Source of the DNA: Marinomonas balearica
Lineage (GTDB): Bacteria > Pseudomonadota > Gammaproteobacteria > Pseudomonadales > Marinomonadaceae
DNA: 60,964 nucleotides
Direction: 5' to 3'
Assembly: GCF_004362145.1 (NCBI RefSeq)
Contig: NZ_SNXC01000004.1
Location: 1-60,964 of the forward strand
In this document: positions 27,187-36,759 of the stretch, piece after piece
Numbering within the stretch: position 1 is the stretch's first letter
Layout: every line of letters begins with the position of its first letter
Notes under the pieces: model-generated
What the model was told of the DNA's origin: nothing
Seen by the model: the letters and a program-made list of their open reading frames with translations, nothing else
Databases searched by the model: none
Program-made: the position numbers and the translations under genes

Positions 27187-30096
27187 TTGTCTTTATCTCA
27201 TCTTACTCAAGCCTCAATCCTTGTATCCGAGGATGTTAAAGCACTTAAATTTGAACATGTTTCTGATGCGCTAGAACGTAGTCAATTGTCCTTATTAACG
27301 GACGAAGAAAATACTCGATACAAACAACTCTGGTTGCTAAGTGATTACTTACATACCCAATGGGTTAAAAATATCAAATGGATGAGGCTTGAAACTGATT
27401 TGGATGTGTTATCTCCAAGTTTGTCTCATTTGTTCTGCGGTCATCTGAAATGGAATACCGATGACCCAGAAGCGGATTTGCCTGATTGGGATGAAGCAAC
27501 CTTTATGCGTCAGTTGCGTTTATATCGTCACTGGTGGATGACGCAATTGATCGTAGCAGACATCGAACAAAGAATATCCCTTGAACGTCTGACTTTGATA
27601 TTGAGCCAGTTGGCCGATGTGGCGGTCAACGCCAGTTTGTATTGGAGCGAAAAAAACTACCAAAGTCTCTATGGAGAAGCGCTCGACATTGAAGGAAACA
27701 AACAATCACTCGTTGTTATCGGGATGGGAAAATTAGGCGGAAAAGAACTCAATCTATCGTCCGATATCGATTTGATTTTTGCCTTTCGAGAACACGGCGA
27801 AACTCAAAATGGCCGCAAAAGCATCAGCCACCAAGAGTACTTCACTAAGATCGGTCAAAAACTTATTCAGCATCTTGATCAGGTGACAGCAGAAGGTTTT
27901 GTTTTCCGCGTAGATATGCGATTGCGGCCTTTTGGGCAATCAGGTGCGCTGGTTTTGAACATGGATTCTTTAGAGAACTATTATCAGGATCAAGGGCGGG
28001 ATTGGGAGCGCTACGCCATGATCAAGGCACGTGTGATGTCTGGATCAGAGCAAGATGTTGCGGATTTCGAAGCGATTCGTAAACCGTTTGTCTATCGCAA
28101 GTATTTGGATTTTGGTGCGATCGGTGCGCTGCGCGATCTCAAAGGGATGATCGCAAAAGAAGTTCGTCGTAAAGGCATTGAGCATAATATCAAATTGGGC
28201 GAAGGCGGTATCCGAGAAATTGAATTTGTCGTGCAAGCACTGCAAATTTTACACGGCGGGCGTAATACAAGCCTGCAAACACCGTCTATTTATACCGTCT
28301 TACCCTATCTTAAAAAAGCCAAATACTTGCCCGAAAATGAAGTAGATGAACTGCTCGAAGCGTATCGTTATTTACGTCGTACTGAACACGCATTGCAGTC
28401 AGTGAAAGATGAGCAAACTCAACTTTTACCAAACGATGACCTTGAACGTCAGCGTTTGGCGCTAAGAGTAGGGGAACCTGATTGGAGTTCGCTTGAGACG
28501 ACTCTTTGGAAACATCGGAACAATGCACACAAATACTTCGTTGAGCTGATCGACGCGCCTGAAGAAGAGAGCGCCTGTGATACCTCAGAAACTTGGCGGC
28601 TGATTCTCAAAAGACCCGATAAATCCCATTTGTTAGATCTCGCGTTAGAGCAGGTTAACTGGATAGACCAACAAAGCATTGAATCGAAAATGCGATCGTT
28701 TATTTCGTCTAAAATCGTGACCTATATGCAACCCATTGGTCATGAACGCCTCGCTACTTTTATGGGGATGTTTATGACGTTGCTGGCAGAGGAAAACGAG
28801 AGCGATCAAAAACCAGATCTTGTCTTGGAGCGGGTTCTGCCCATCCTTGAAGCGATAGCTCGACGCACTGCCTACCTTGTTTTGTTGTGTGAAAACAAAG
28901 CAGCTATCCAACATTTAATTAGACTGTGCCAAGAAAGTGCTTGGTTTTCAGAATCCATCACAACGACTCCAGCTCTTTTAGATGAATTACTGGATGCCAC
29001 CACGTTATTCTCGCCGCCTAACAAAGCCAAGTTAGAAGAAGAGCTTTCTCAAATACTGCTTCGATTGCCAGAAGAAGACGAAGAGGCTCAAATGGATGCA
29101 CTGCGCCGCTTCCGTCGCTCGATCATTCTTCGAATCGCAGCCTGTGATATAACGGGTGTCTTGCCTGTCATGAAAGTAAGTGATCACTTAACGTGGCTTG
29201 CTGAAGTGATTTTAGATGTGGTGCTTCGTCAAAGTTGGCATCATTTAGTTCACAAACACGGTTATCCTTCAAAGAATGGTGAGCCTGTATCTGAACCTGA
29301 AATGATTGTTGTCGGGTATGGAAAATCTGGTGGTTTAGAGTTGGGCTACGATTCAGACCTCGACCTTGTGTTCATTCATAACAGCGACATCAACGGTTCG
29401 ACCAATGGAAATCGCAGTGTGGATAATTTGACCTTCTATACCCGATTTGGTCAAAGAGTCATCCACATGTTAACGAGTTTTACGTCAGCTGGCCGTTTGT
29501 ATGAAGTCGACATGCGTCTTCGCCCTTCGGGGAACTCTGGACTGCTAGTAAGCAGTTTGGAAGCCTTTACGAACTACCAAGAAAAAGAAGCGTGGGTTTG
29601 GGAACATCAGGCACTTACGAGGGCGCGCGTTTTAGCGGGTCCGCATGCTCTCGCGATGGCGTTCGAAAAGGCTCGACATAGCACGCTTAGCAACGAAAGA
29701 AATCAGGGCGAACTAAAGCAAGAAGTTATCAAGATGCGCGAAAAAATGCGCGGGCATCTGGATAAAGGCAGTGACTCAAAGGGCTTTGACTTAAAACAAG
29801 GGCAAGGCGGCATCATAGACATCGAATTTATGGTGCAGTACTTAGTATTGGCTTGGTCGTATAAACATCCAGAACTTATGACGTACTCTGACAATGTTCG
29901 TCAAATTGAAGCGGCGAATAAGCTCGGATTACTTGAGGACGATATAGCGCAAAAAATGACAGACACTTATACCTTGTATCGCTCGCTGACTCATAGGCAG
30001 AGCCTCCAGAAGCAGGGGCGAGTGGTACAACTTGAAGAACTGGAAGAGAGTCAGGGTGTGATTCGAGGGTATTGGAAATCGTTTTCAGGGGAGTGA
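27187..30096 (+). CDS. glnE: Bifunctional glutamine synthetase adenylyltransferase/deadenylase
   Basis: 969 residues with an apparent TTG start after AAAGGGTG. Two nucleotidyltransferase halves are visible: GKLGGKELNLSSDIDLIF near residue 180 (deadenylylating) and GYGKSGGLELGYDSDLDLVF near 708 (adenylylating), each with its GIREIEFVVQ or GIIDIEFMVQ helical companion. It switches glutamine synthetase off and on under PII control. Length is normal. Co-transcription with the CYTH gene is likely (24-base gap). Confidence 0.97.
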   Translation: MSLSHLTQASILVSEDVKALKFEHVSDALERSQLSLLTDEENTRYKQLWLLSDYLHTQWVKNIKWMRLETDLDVLSPSLSHLFCGHLKWNTDDPEADLPDWDEATFMRQLRLYRHWWMTQLIVADIEQRISLERLTLILSQLADVAVNASLYWSEKNYQSLYGEALDIEGNKQSLVVIGMGKLGGKELNLSSDIDLIFAFREHGETQNGRKSISHQEYFTKIGQKLIQHLDQVTAEGFVFRVDMRLRPFGQSGALVLNMDSLENYYQDQGRDWERYAMIKARVMSGSEQDVADFEAIRKPFVYRKYLDFGAIGALRDLKGMIAKEVRRKGIEHNIKLGEGGIREIEFVVQALQILHGGRNTSLQTPSIYTVLPYLKKAKYLPENEVDELLEAYRYLRRTEHALQSVKDEQTQLLPNDDLERQRLALRVGEPDWSSLETTLWKHRNNAHKYFVELIDAPEEESACDTSETWRLILKRPDKSHLLDLALEQVNWIDQQSIESKMRSFISSKIVTYMQPIGHERLATFMGMFMTLLAEENESDQKPDLVLERVLPILEAIARRTAYLVLLCENKAAIQHLIRLCQESAWFSESITTTPALLDELLDATTLFSPPNKAKLEEELSQILLRLPEEDEEAQMDALRRFRRSIILRIAACDITGVLPVMKVSDHLTWLAEVILDVVLRQSWHHLVHKHGYPSKNGEPVSEPEMIVVGYGKSGGLELGYDSDLDLVFIHNSDINGSTNGNRSVDNLTFYTRFGQRVIHMLTSFTSAGRLYEVDMRLRPSGNSGLLVSSLEAFTNYQEKEAWVWEHQALTRARVLAGPHALAMAFEKARHSTLSNERNQGELKQEVIKMREKMRGHLDKGSDSKGFDLKQGQGGIIDIEFMVQYLVLAWSYKHPELMTYSDNVRQIEAANKLGLLEDDIAQKMTDTYTLYRSLTHRQSLQKQGRVVQLEELEESQGVIRGYWKSFSGE

Positions 30097-30110
30097 TGAT
30101 TTCATTTTGT

Positions 30111-30138
30111 AAAGTATTGTTTTTTTTAACAGTGCTTT
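30111..30138 (+). terminator. Possible hairpin after glnE
   Basis: AAAGTATTGTT can pair with AACAGTGCTTT (two G-U pairs) around a T6 loop just after glnE. There is no T-run after the stem, so its role as terminator is doubtful. The rest of 30139-30327 is AT-rich without recognisable signals. Confidence 0.35.
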
Positions 30139-30327
30139 GTACGGATAATTTCGTTTATCTATTTTTGTTTTTATTTATATAATTGAATTATAAAGTCTTT
30201 TATTAATATGAGCGGTGTTCATTTTTGTCTTTTTGCATATTAAAGGTTTTGTAAAAACGGCCGTAAAGAGTCGTTAGAGTCGCTGTTCATTGCAACTCTG
30301 TTCAGACTTTTCTTCTAAGGGGGATGT

Positions 30328-30522
30328 ATGTCAGAAGTAGGAAGTGTTGCTCAGTCGTACGGGATGGAAGCGTTAAGTGCCAACCTTGCGAAAAAGCAAC
30401 AAGTACAAGAGGGGTCGCAAACGCTTCAGCTGTTAGACAGCACAGCGAAGAGCGCACCTCAAGCGAGTGCATCTTCTGCGCCAGTCGGAAACGTTGGTCA
30501 GAATATTAATATTCGCGTATAA
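30328..30522 (+). CDS. Small YjfB-like putative motility protein
   Basis: 64 residues, with AAGGGGGATGT just before the start and its own terminator, both supporting a real gene. The layout is a helical N-terminal half (SVAQSYGMEALSANLAKKQQ), an Ala/Ser/Pro-rich linker and the C-terminal NVGQNINIRV. This resembles the small YjfB family of putative motility proteins, whose members end in a similar Gly-x-x-Ile-Asp motif. No flagellar genes are nearby and the function is unknown. Confidence 0.6.
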   Translation: MSEVGSVAQSYGMEALSANLAKKQQVQEGSQTLQLLDSTAKSAPQASASSAPVGNVGQNINIRV

Positions 30523-30524
30523 AC

Positions 30525-30584
30525 AAAAAACCAAGCTATCGTCCATAAAGTGCATACTTTTAAGTTCGATAGTTTGGTTTTTTT
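30525..30584. terminator. Bidirectional Rho-independent terminator
   Basis: AAAAAACCAAGCTATCG pairs with CGATAGTTTGGTTTTTT (one G-U pair) around a 25-base loop, with T-runs on both strands. It ends the small + strand gene and the convergent TonB receptor gene. Confidence 0.85.
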
Positions 30585-30614
30585 ATGCCTGTTTATCCTG
30601 TATCTGTTTAACGC

Positions 30615-32504
30615 TTAGAACGAAGCGTCCACTGCAGCCCAGTATTCGCGGCCATGATCTACATAACCGTATTCTTCGTCAGTAAATTCTTCGTCAAGAG
30701 TATTATTGATTCCCAGACTCAGTTTTAGATTTTTGTTAAATTTGTAGTTCGCACCAACATCAATAAGCTTGTATGACGGTGTTGGATCGTCCTCTTCATT
30801 GGATTTTCCGTAGTACGTGTAATCTGTCCACAGGTTGAGCTTGTCTGTTGCAGTCCAGTTTACAGAAAGTGACGCTAGGTGTTTTGGAGAATCTAATAAT
30901 GGCACTCCGTCGCGTCGCTCGTTGTCTGACTTAACTTCAGAATCACTGTACGTGTAATTGAGGCTAGTCGAAAGAGTGTGTGTCAATTGGTATTTAGTGC
31001 TTAGTTCCACCCCTTTTGTTTCAACTTTGTCGATATTTACCCATATTCTATCTCGACTGCCTGCGCTGCTGGAACAAATAGTGGTATCGCGGCAGTTCAT
31101 TCTATCTAGTTTGTCGTCGAAGTCGGTCTTGTAGATTGCAACTGTCGTAACAAAACTGGTGCCACTGTATGTGGCACTTAATTCAGAACTAACGGAGGAT
31201 TCTGGTTTCAATTCAGAGTTTCCATAGGTAACAGCTCGATTTGATCCAATTGCCCAATCATCGCTAAGGCGTCTTAAGGTTGGTGCTTTGTAGCCTGTTG
31301 AAACGCCGCCTTTTAGTGTCCATGTGTCTGTGACGTTCCATACACCATAAACTTTAGGACTTAAATGATTGTCAAAGTTTTCGTTTTTGTCTGCGCGAAG
31401 TCCGGTCACTAAAGCAAAGTCATCAAACAGATACCATTCGTCTTCAGCAAATAGCGATATTTGATCACTGGAAAGCTTAGTTAAGCCACTGTCTGCTAGA
31501 TTGGAATTGTCTTTAAGTTCGGCATCAATATAGCTCCCACCGACTGTAAATGTATGATTATCGGTTGGAACGATCCACTTAGTATCGAATTGAGTATTGG
31601 TTATCTCTGAATCATCTGTTGTGTTATTTGTTACTTCTTGCTGAATAAAGCTATTTTCGGTCAGGTCACCGTATCGACCGCTATGAGTGATAGCAATCGA
31701 TTCTTTTTTATTCTCTTGCAAGCTATCGTTCTCATCTGTCACTCCAGCTGTTCGAGTTCTTTCTTGAGACGCTTTACTTATGTCTAAGCCGATCTCATGA
31801 TTTTCGTTAATTGATAGATCAAACTTCGCAAAGTAGGTATCGATTTCTTTCTCAGGATAACCACCATCAATGTTGTCTTCTTCTTGGTCTAAAAACTCTG
31901 CGCCAAATTGAACGCTTAAGGTGTCTTCGATTATTGGGCCGCCAAGATATAGGCTACTCTTTTGGGTGTCATTAAAGTTGCTACCTTCTGAAACGATTAT
32001 TTCAGAATGCAAGTTACCGCGCCAATTACTTGGATGTTTCTTGGTTATAATGTTTATTGCCCCGCCCATTGCGCTCGATCCGTATAGTGTGGACATCGGT
32101 CCTTGCACAACTTCAATACGTTCAACCATTGATAGAGGAGGGAGCCACTCTTGCTCATAGCCTTCAGCTATTCCTGATCTTGCTTCACGTGAACTTTGCG
32201 TTCTTCCGTCAACCATTATCATCGTATAATCGCCAGAAAGCCCACGCATACCTAAATTTGTTCCTCCTCCTGAGCGTGTTAATTTCACACTAGGGATATT
32301 CTCTAATACTTCACCAATGTTTCGATAAGCGCCTTTTTCTATTTCTTCTGCTGTAACAACGCTGATAGAAGCCGGCGCTTCCGTTGTATCTTGCTCAAAC
32401 CCTGATGCCGTCACAACCAGTGTGTCGAGTTGCTCTTCTGCATAGGTTGTATTGGCGGCTGAAACAGCAAGCGCTGTCATTGTGATGATTGATGCTTTTT
32501 TCAT
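30615..32504 (-). CDS. TonB-dependent outer-membrane receptor (CirA/FepA-like, siderophore)
   Basis: 629 residues from the ATG at 32504; the longer frame (32549) is rejected because the signal peptide MKKASIITMTALAVSAAN starts at this ATG. After cleavage, DTLVVTASGFEQD is the TonB box region. The plug (residues ~45-160, with VQGPMSTLYGSSAMGGAINI) and a 22-strand barrel ending in aromatic-rich HGREYWAAVDASF follow. Similarity is to catecholate-siderophore receptors, but the ligand is not certain. It lies downstream of the lactamase-fold gene on the same strand, and the region also encodes FecBCD-type importers that could complete uptake. Confidence 0.93.
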   Translation of the reverse strand: MKKASIITMTALAVSAANTTYAEEQLDTLVVTASGFEQDTTEAPASISVVTAEEIEKGAYRNIGEVLENIPSVKLTRSGGGTNLGMRGLSGDYTMIMVDGRTQSSREARSGIAEGYEQEWLPPLSMVERIEVVQGPMSTLYGSSAMGGAINIITKKHPSNWRGNLHSEIIVSEGSNFNDTQKSSLYLGGPIIEDTLSVQFGAEFLDQEEDNIDGGYPEKEIDTYFAKFDLSINENHEIGLDISKASQERTRTAGVTDENDSLQENKKESIAITHSGRYGDLTENSFIQQEVTNNTTDDSEITNTQFDTKWIVPTDNHTFTVGGSYIDAELKDNSNLADSGLTKLSSDQISLFAEDEWYLFDDFALVTGLRADKNENFDNHLSPKVYGVWNVTDTWTLKGGVSTGYKAPTLRRLSDDWAIGSNRAVTYGNSELKPESSVSSELSATYSGTSFVTTVAIYKTDFDDKLDRMNCRDTTICSSSAGSRDRIWVNIDKVETKGVELSTKYQLTHTLSTSLNYTYSDSEVKSDNERRDGVPLLDSPKHLASLSVNWTATDKLNLWTDYTYYGKSNEEDDPTPSYKLIDVGANYKFNKNLKLSLGINNTLDEEFTDEEYGYVDHGREYWAAVDASF

Positions 32505-32543
32505 TGAAAAAGTCTCCAGTATACAAAGTCGTAGACGTAGTGA

Positions 32544-32575
32544 GAGCACCCCTAAAAAGGGGAATAGGGGTTCTC
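32544..32575 (-). promoter_or_regulatory. Hairpin between the lactamase-fold gene and the receptor gene
   Basis: An 11-bp inverted repeat with one mismatch (GAGCACCCCTA with TAGGGGTTCTC) and a 10-base loop lies in the 92-base gap upstream of the receptor start. It has no T-run on the transcribed strand. It may act as a processing, attenuation or mRNA-stability element that sets different levels for the two genes. Confidence 0.45.
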
Positions 32576-32596
32576 GTTCGTCTTTTAATTTAAAAT

Positions 32597-33673
32597 TTAG
32601 TTAGAAGCGGTTTTGTTTAGTGCTTTATGTAGTTTTATTGCGTGGGCGAGGCTGCAATCTCTAAGCAGATCGAATGCGGCGAGCGCGTTGTCATCTACAA
32701 ATGGATGAGGGGCATCGGCTTGTCGTTCTTTTAGTTGAGCGATTCTTTTCGTTGAGTTATCACGTGTAGGGTGGTTTGACAGGAACACATCCACCCCTTT
32801 TTTCTCGCCGATTTCTTTCATGCGCTGAGCGGAAGCTGAATATTGTCGGATGCGAGGTTCATTTGGGCCAAAATTAAGTCCAGTTCCTCCCCAAAGTGCT
32901 GCCCAATGCGTATTGTTCCCTTCTTTTAAGGGGATAATCATAGAAAGCGTTCCAAGCGTATGTCCGGGTGTGACGTACAATTCTATACTGGTGTCGCCTA
33001 GCGTTAATTCATAACCATCATGGGCCGAAATATCGCGCGTTGGTTTTTTGCCCCAACGTGGGTTATTGATTTCTTGAACAGGTTTCTCTAATTCGGTCCA
33101 ATCTTCGTCGCTCATAATGACCCGCGGGTGGAAGTTGTTTACCAGATATTCCTGACCCCCGTAGTGATCTCCATGAGCGTGTGCAATGACGAGATATTTG
33201 ATGTCGTTTGGATCTAGCCCCAGCTTTTTAAGCCCTGCAACAATGATGTTTTCTGCTTGCCCATTACTGTTCATAGCATCAATCAGGATAATACCTTCTG
33301 ATGTCGTCACCGCCCAGCTGGCCACTTTTCTATTGCCTACAAAGTATAAGTTATCGAACACTTGAGTCGGTTCGATCACCGCTTTCGCAGAGCGACGCTT
33401 ACGCTCCTCATCGGTTAATGTTCTTTTTTTGCCGCTTTTTCGTTTCATCCCCGCAAATGCAAGTGGCTTGTCGATATTGCATAAGCTGTGAAGACCAGAG
33501 TAATTAGCGCCAGCTTTTAAACCTTGTTCTGCCAGTTCAGTGGGCGTGAGTTCTGTACTTGCAAATGAAAGTGTTGAAAAGAGGGATAAAGAGCTGATTG
33601 TAGCCATCGATAATAATGATTTTTTCAATAAGCTTTGTTTTGTAGAGTGGCGTACTGACGGTTTCGCTGGCAT
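32597..33673 (-). CDS. Exported metallo-beta-lactamase-fold hydrolase, subclass B3-like
   Basis: 358 residues with a long basic leader and hydrophobic signal (ending near LSFA), so probably periplasmic. The zinc motif is HAHGDHYGG; further ligands are the histidine in TPGHTLGTLS and probably that in FLSNHPTRD. This spacing and the preceding VGNRKVASWAVTTSEGIILID resemble subclass B3 beta-lactamases. Many B3-like proteins hydrolyse lactones or other esters instead, so beta-lactam activity is not shown. It is transcribed toward a TonB receptor gene and is divergent from a LysR regulator. Confidence 0.85.
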   Translation of the reverse strand: MPAKPSVRHSTKQSLLKKSLLSMATISSLSLFSTLSFASTELTPTELAEQGLKAGANYSGLHSLCNIDKPLAFAGMKRKSGKKRTLTDEERKRRSAKAVIEPTQVFDNLYFVGNRKVASWAVTTSEGIILIDAMNSNGQAENIIVAGLKKLGLDPNDIKYLVIAHAHGDHYGGQEYLVNNFHPRVIMSDEDWTELEKPVQEINNPRWGKKPTRDISAHDGYELTLGDTSIELYVTPGHTLGTLSMIIPLKEGNNTHWAALWGGTGLNFGPNEPRIRQYSASAQRMKEIGEKKGVDVFLSNHPTRDNSTKRIAQLKERQADAPHPFVDDNALAAFDLLRDCSLAHAIKLHKALNKTASN

Positions 33674-33846
33674 TATGGGATCTCAAATTAGTTTATTCAA
33701 ACGAAAATGTTAACTGTTCTCATTTTTACATAGATTCTTGTTAATTTCATGGAACATGCTGTTGCGATCTTTGCAATGCTTGTTTGAGCTTTGGCATTTT
33801 CTTTAACACTAACTGCTATTAAGCCTGTGAGGGGGACCGTTGCGCG

Positions 33847-34746
33847 ATGTATGATCTAAATGATCTCCAGAGTTTTGCTATGGTAATGGAGACGGAAAAC
33901 CTGACCGAAAGCGCTCGATTGCTGGGGGTGTCTAAATCCACACTGAGTCGACGCATATCCAATTTAGAAGGGATTTTGGGGCAGCCTCTTTTGCTGCGCC
34001 ATGCAAATAAGATGTCTGCAAACGACGCTGGGCGAGCTTTCTTTCCGTTTGCTAAAAAAATATTAGATACGGCAAAGCAAGGTAAGAAAACCCTAGACCA
34101 TTTACAAGATGAAGTGGTTGGTGAGGTTGATGTTACGGTCTTTTCAAGCTTCGCTCGATCTTGGTTCCCTAATGAAGTGTTGTCGTTTCTCGATAAGTAT
34201 CCAGATGTGAGCATCAATCTCAGAACGGATTCAATACTCAGTCATGATATAAAATCCGACATTACTCTTTGGTTAGGTGAAATAAAAGATACACATCTGA
34301 AAGCAGAGCTGTTGGGTCAAGTGTCGTGTGGTTTGTATATATCGAGCGGTTTTTCTTCGCGCTATAAAAATCCAGAAACGATCAAAGAGCTTGAAGATTT
34401 GCCGTGGGTGAATCTACACAATTTGTATACGCCCAGCGACGAGTTAGAGCTTTGCCATAATGAACAAGGAATGGAAGCGATATCGATTCCAAGATCCAGA
34501 TTACTGTCAGATCAAATAGGCATGCAAATGGAAGCCATTGTATCGGGAAACGGTGTGGGTATTTTGCCAGACTATATGGCAGAGCGTCGCGAAAAGCATC
34601 ATCCAGGGGATCTGATTCGAGTGTTCCCTGATTGGCAATTGCCGTCGCTACCAATGTACTTGATATATCCGTATGGACACTTGCCAAAGCGCATACAGGC
34701 TTTTTTGCAGCATTTGCGTACTGGCGCGGTCGACGTTTTAGTTTGA
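33847..34746 (+). CDS. LysR-family transcriptional regulator
   Basis: 299 residues. The N-terminal winged helix (FAMVMETENLTESARLLGVSKSTLSRRISNLE) and the C-terminal effector domain with SVNL-type segments (AELLGQVSCGLYISSGF, VSGNGVGILPDYMAE) are typical. It is divergent from the lactamase-fold gene, the usual arrangement for a LysR regulator and its target, so it probably controls that gene and perhaps the receptor. The effector is unknown. Confidence 0.92.
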   Translation: MYDLNDLQSFAMVMETENLTESARLLGVSKSTLSRRISNLEGILGQPLLLRHANKMSANDAGRAFFPFAKKILDTAKQGKKTLDHLQDEVVGEVDVTVFSSFARSWFPNEVLSFLDKYPDVSINLRTDSILSHDIKSDITLWLGEIKDTHLKAELLGQVSCGLYISSGFSSRYKNPETIKELEDLPWVNLHNLYTPSDELELCHNEQGMEAISIPRSRLLSDQIGMQMEAIVSGNGVGILPDYMAERREKHHPGDLIRVFPDWQLPSLPMYLIYPYGHLPKRIQAFLQHLRTGAVDVLV

Positions 34747-34763
34747 TAACTTGTTTGCCAATA

Positions 34764-34809
34764 TGCGCAATATTGGAAAGTGGAACTGCGCAATATTGGA
34801 CAATGGAAC
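34764..34809. repeat. Two tandem 23-bp repeats with an overlapping palindrome
   Basis: TGCGCAATATTGGAAAGTGG and the following AAC are repeated at once (34787-34809) with two changes. Overlapping the first copy is the inverted repeat CCAATA-N7-TATTGG (34758-34776). It lies in the gap between convergent ends of the LysR gene and the ABC operon. It may be a terminator relic, a protein-binding site or a slippage product. Confidence 0.7.
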
Positions 34810-34870
34810 TTGCCTCGGATAACGAAGCGTTGTCCACAAGCTGAAGCCAGTGGACATGTTCATACCTTTC

Positions 34871-35695
34871 TTAACTTGCGCGTTGAACATTTAGCAATAT
34901 GGGAGTCCCCGTTTTGGGGTCTTCGAAGAGATCGCATTGGATTCCATACAGCTCTTTTAATAACGGTTGCGTAATCACGTCTTTTGGGCTGCCCGTCGCA
35001 ATGATATTGCCGCCTTTCATCGCGATAAGGTGATCAGAATATCGGGCGGCCATTGTAATATCGTGTACAACCATCACGACACTTTTACCCTCGGATGACA
35101 GATCACGAATGAGATCAAACACTTCAATTTGATGCCCTAGATCCAATGCGGATGTCGGCTCATCTAGAAGCAATAGCGGTGTTTCTTGCGCAATACACAT
35201 CGCTATCCAAGCACGTTGGCGTTGTCCTCCAGATAACGTATCTAATGGTCGGTCTGCTAAATCGCTTAAATTTGCTGAATTTAAGGCAAACTTAATAGCA
35301 TCCGCGTCATTCATTCCCCATTGTTTTAATAGCCCTTGATGAGGGTGTCGTCCAAATCGAATGAGTTCTTTTACCGTGATGCCATCGGGTGCTAGTGTTT
35401 CTTGGGGCAGTAATGCCAACTTCTGAGCTACTTTTTTGGAAGCAATAGAGTGAATGTCTTTTCCGTCGATCTTCACATCACCAGCAGTCGGTTTGTGTAT
35501 ACGTGCTAAGCCATTTAGCAAAGTGGATTTGCCACACCCATTTGGTCCAACAATGGAGGTCACTTTGCCTTCTGGGAAATGTACCGTGAGATCGTGAACA
35601 ATATCGCGCGCCCCGTGAGCGAGCTTTAAATGCTCGGTACTTAAACTGGATAATGGTTGAACTCTTGAAGAGTGATGAGTAGAAGAACGTGTCAT
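34871..35695 (-). CDS. Iron-siderophore ABC importer, ATP-binding protein (FepC/FecE-like)
   Basis: 274 residues with Walker A GPNGCGKSTLL, the Q-loop in LLPQETLAPDG, signature LSGGQRQRAWIAM and Walker B LLLLDEPTSALD, all in the FecE/FepC style. The start overlaps the permease stop by four bases. It energises uptake of ferric siderophore from periplasm to cytoplasm with the two permeases and binding protein encoded upstream. Confidence 0.94.
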   Translation of the reverse strand: MTRSSTHHSSRVQPLSSLSTEHLKLAHGARDIVHDLTVHFPEGKVTSIVGPNGCGKSTLLNGLARIHKPTAGDVKIDGKDIHSIASKKVAQKLALLPQETLAPDGITVKELIRFGRHPHQGLLKQWGMNDADAIKFALNSANLSDLADRPLDTLSGGQRQRAWIAMCIAQETPLLLLDEPTSALDLGHQIEVFDLIRDLSSEGKSVVMVVHDITMAARYSDHLIAMKGGNIIATGSPKDVITQPLLKELYGIQCDLFEDPKTGTPILLNVQRAS

Positions 35696-36747
35696 AGAGA
35701 GCTCTGTTTAGGCTTACGAATAAGAATCCAAATGAGGTAGGGACCACCAACTACAGCGGTGACAATGCCAACGGGCAATTCGATTGGAGATAAAATCGTT
35801 CGACCGACAAGGTCGGCTAACACCATCAAAATCGCGCCACAAATCGCACTTGAAACGAGCGGAAGACCTTTGTGTTTTGCAAAAGTGCGTGCCATTTCTG
35901 GGCCGACAAGGGCAATGAGCCCAATAGGGCCGGACATAGCCACGGCAAACCCCGTCAAAGTAACCGAGATGACGACTGCAAGGAACCGTATCTGGTTGGG
36001 TTTTTGTCCCAATGTGATGATAACGGAATCCGCAAAAGACAACAGCCTGAAATATCGCGTAAGGATTATGCAGGCAATGACCGCCAAAAGCGTGATGAAC
36101 CCCATCCAAGGGACTTGTTCTTCATCGCGTCCAGAAAGGCTGCCAACGGTCCAAGGGTACGCTGCATTGGCAACATCAATATGTACTTGGGACAATAGCA
36201 GTTGTGAAACCGCGCCCGATACGGCACCGATTCCAAGCCCAGCAACAATAAAGCGATAGCCACGTGTTCCACTGCCACCTCCAATCGCAAAGGCGAGCGC
36301 GGTTGCAGTGGCCGCACCGACCAGCGCCATATGAGAGGGGGACAGGCTGATGCCAATTCCCACAACAGAGGCAACCGCAAACGCCATAGCGGCGTTATCA
36401 ATACCAATAATACCGGGCGTAGCCAGACGATTACGAGCTACATTCTGCATTAAGCACCCAGCGAGAGAGAATGCGGCGCCCGTGTAAATACCCGCAAGAA
36501 TTCGATTAAGCCTTAAGTCATTGATTAAAAACTGGGTCATCGAATCGCCTTCGCCAAGAAGCGCCTTAATGACCTGATCCGGCGAAACGTAAACAGTTCC
36601 AATCGATAATGACAAGATGCCTGAGCCAAGCAACAACACAGTAAGAATGAGGTTTCTGATGACAGCATCGGATTCGATGACGACATTAAGCTGGCGAGAG
36701 CCAATTTTCCATGCTGTGGTCTGATAGTGAGGGAAAAAATGATTCAT
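35692..36747 (-). CDS. Iron-siderophore ABC importer, permease (FecCD family, FepG-like)
   Basis: 351 residues, about nine or ten membrane helices. FecCD signatures include RILAGIYTGAAFSLAGCLMQ, RNRLATPGIIG and the cytoplasmic coupling loop GLIALVGPEMAR. AGGGA precedes the start. It lies 12 bases after the other permease gene; the two form the heterodimeric channel. Confidence 0.94.
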   Translation of the reverse strand: MNHFFPHYQTTAWKIGSRQLNVVIESDAVIRNLILTVLLLGSGILSLSIGTVYVSPDQVIKALLGEGDSMTQFLINDLRLNRILAGIYTGAAFSLAGCLMQNVARNRLATPGIIGIDNAAMAFAVASVVGIGISLSPSHMALVGAATATALAFAIGGGSGTRGYRFIVAGLGIGAVSGAVSQLLLSQVHIDVANAAYPWTVGSLSGRDEEQVPWMGFITLLAVIACIILTRYFRLLSFADSVIITLGQKPNQIRFLAVVISVTLTGFAVAMSGPIGLIALVGPEMARTFAKHKGLPLVSSAICGAILMVLADLVGRTILSPIELPVGIVTAVVGGPYLIWILIRKPKQSSL

Positions 36748-36759
36748 AGTTCCCTATGC

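Noticed and set aside
30228..30300. Possible sigma-28 promoter before the YjfB-like gene (TAAAGAGT)
   Set aside because: The -35-like half is present but the expected GCCGATAA-type -10 is not.
35759..36259. 166-residue frame antisense to the FecCD permease
   Set aside because: A shadow of a conserved permease; its low-complexity Pro/Thr/Ile content reflects reverse-complemented membrane codons.
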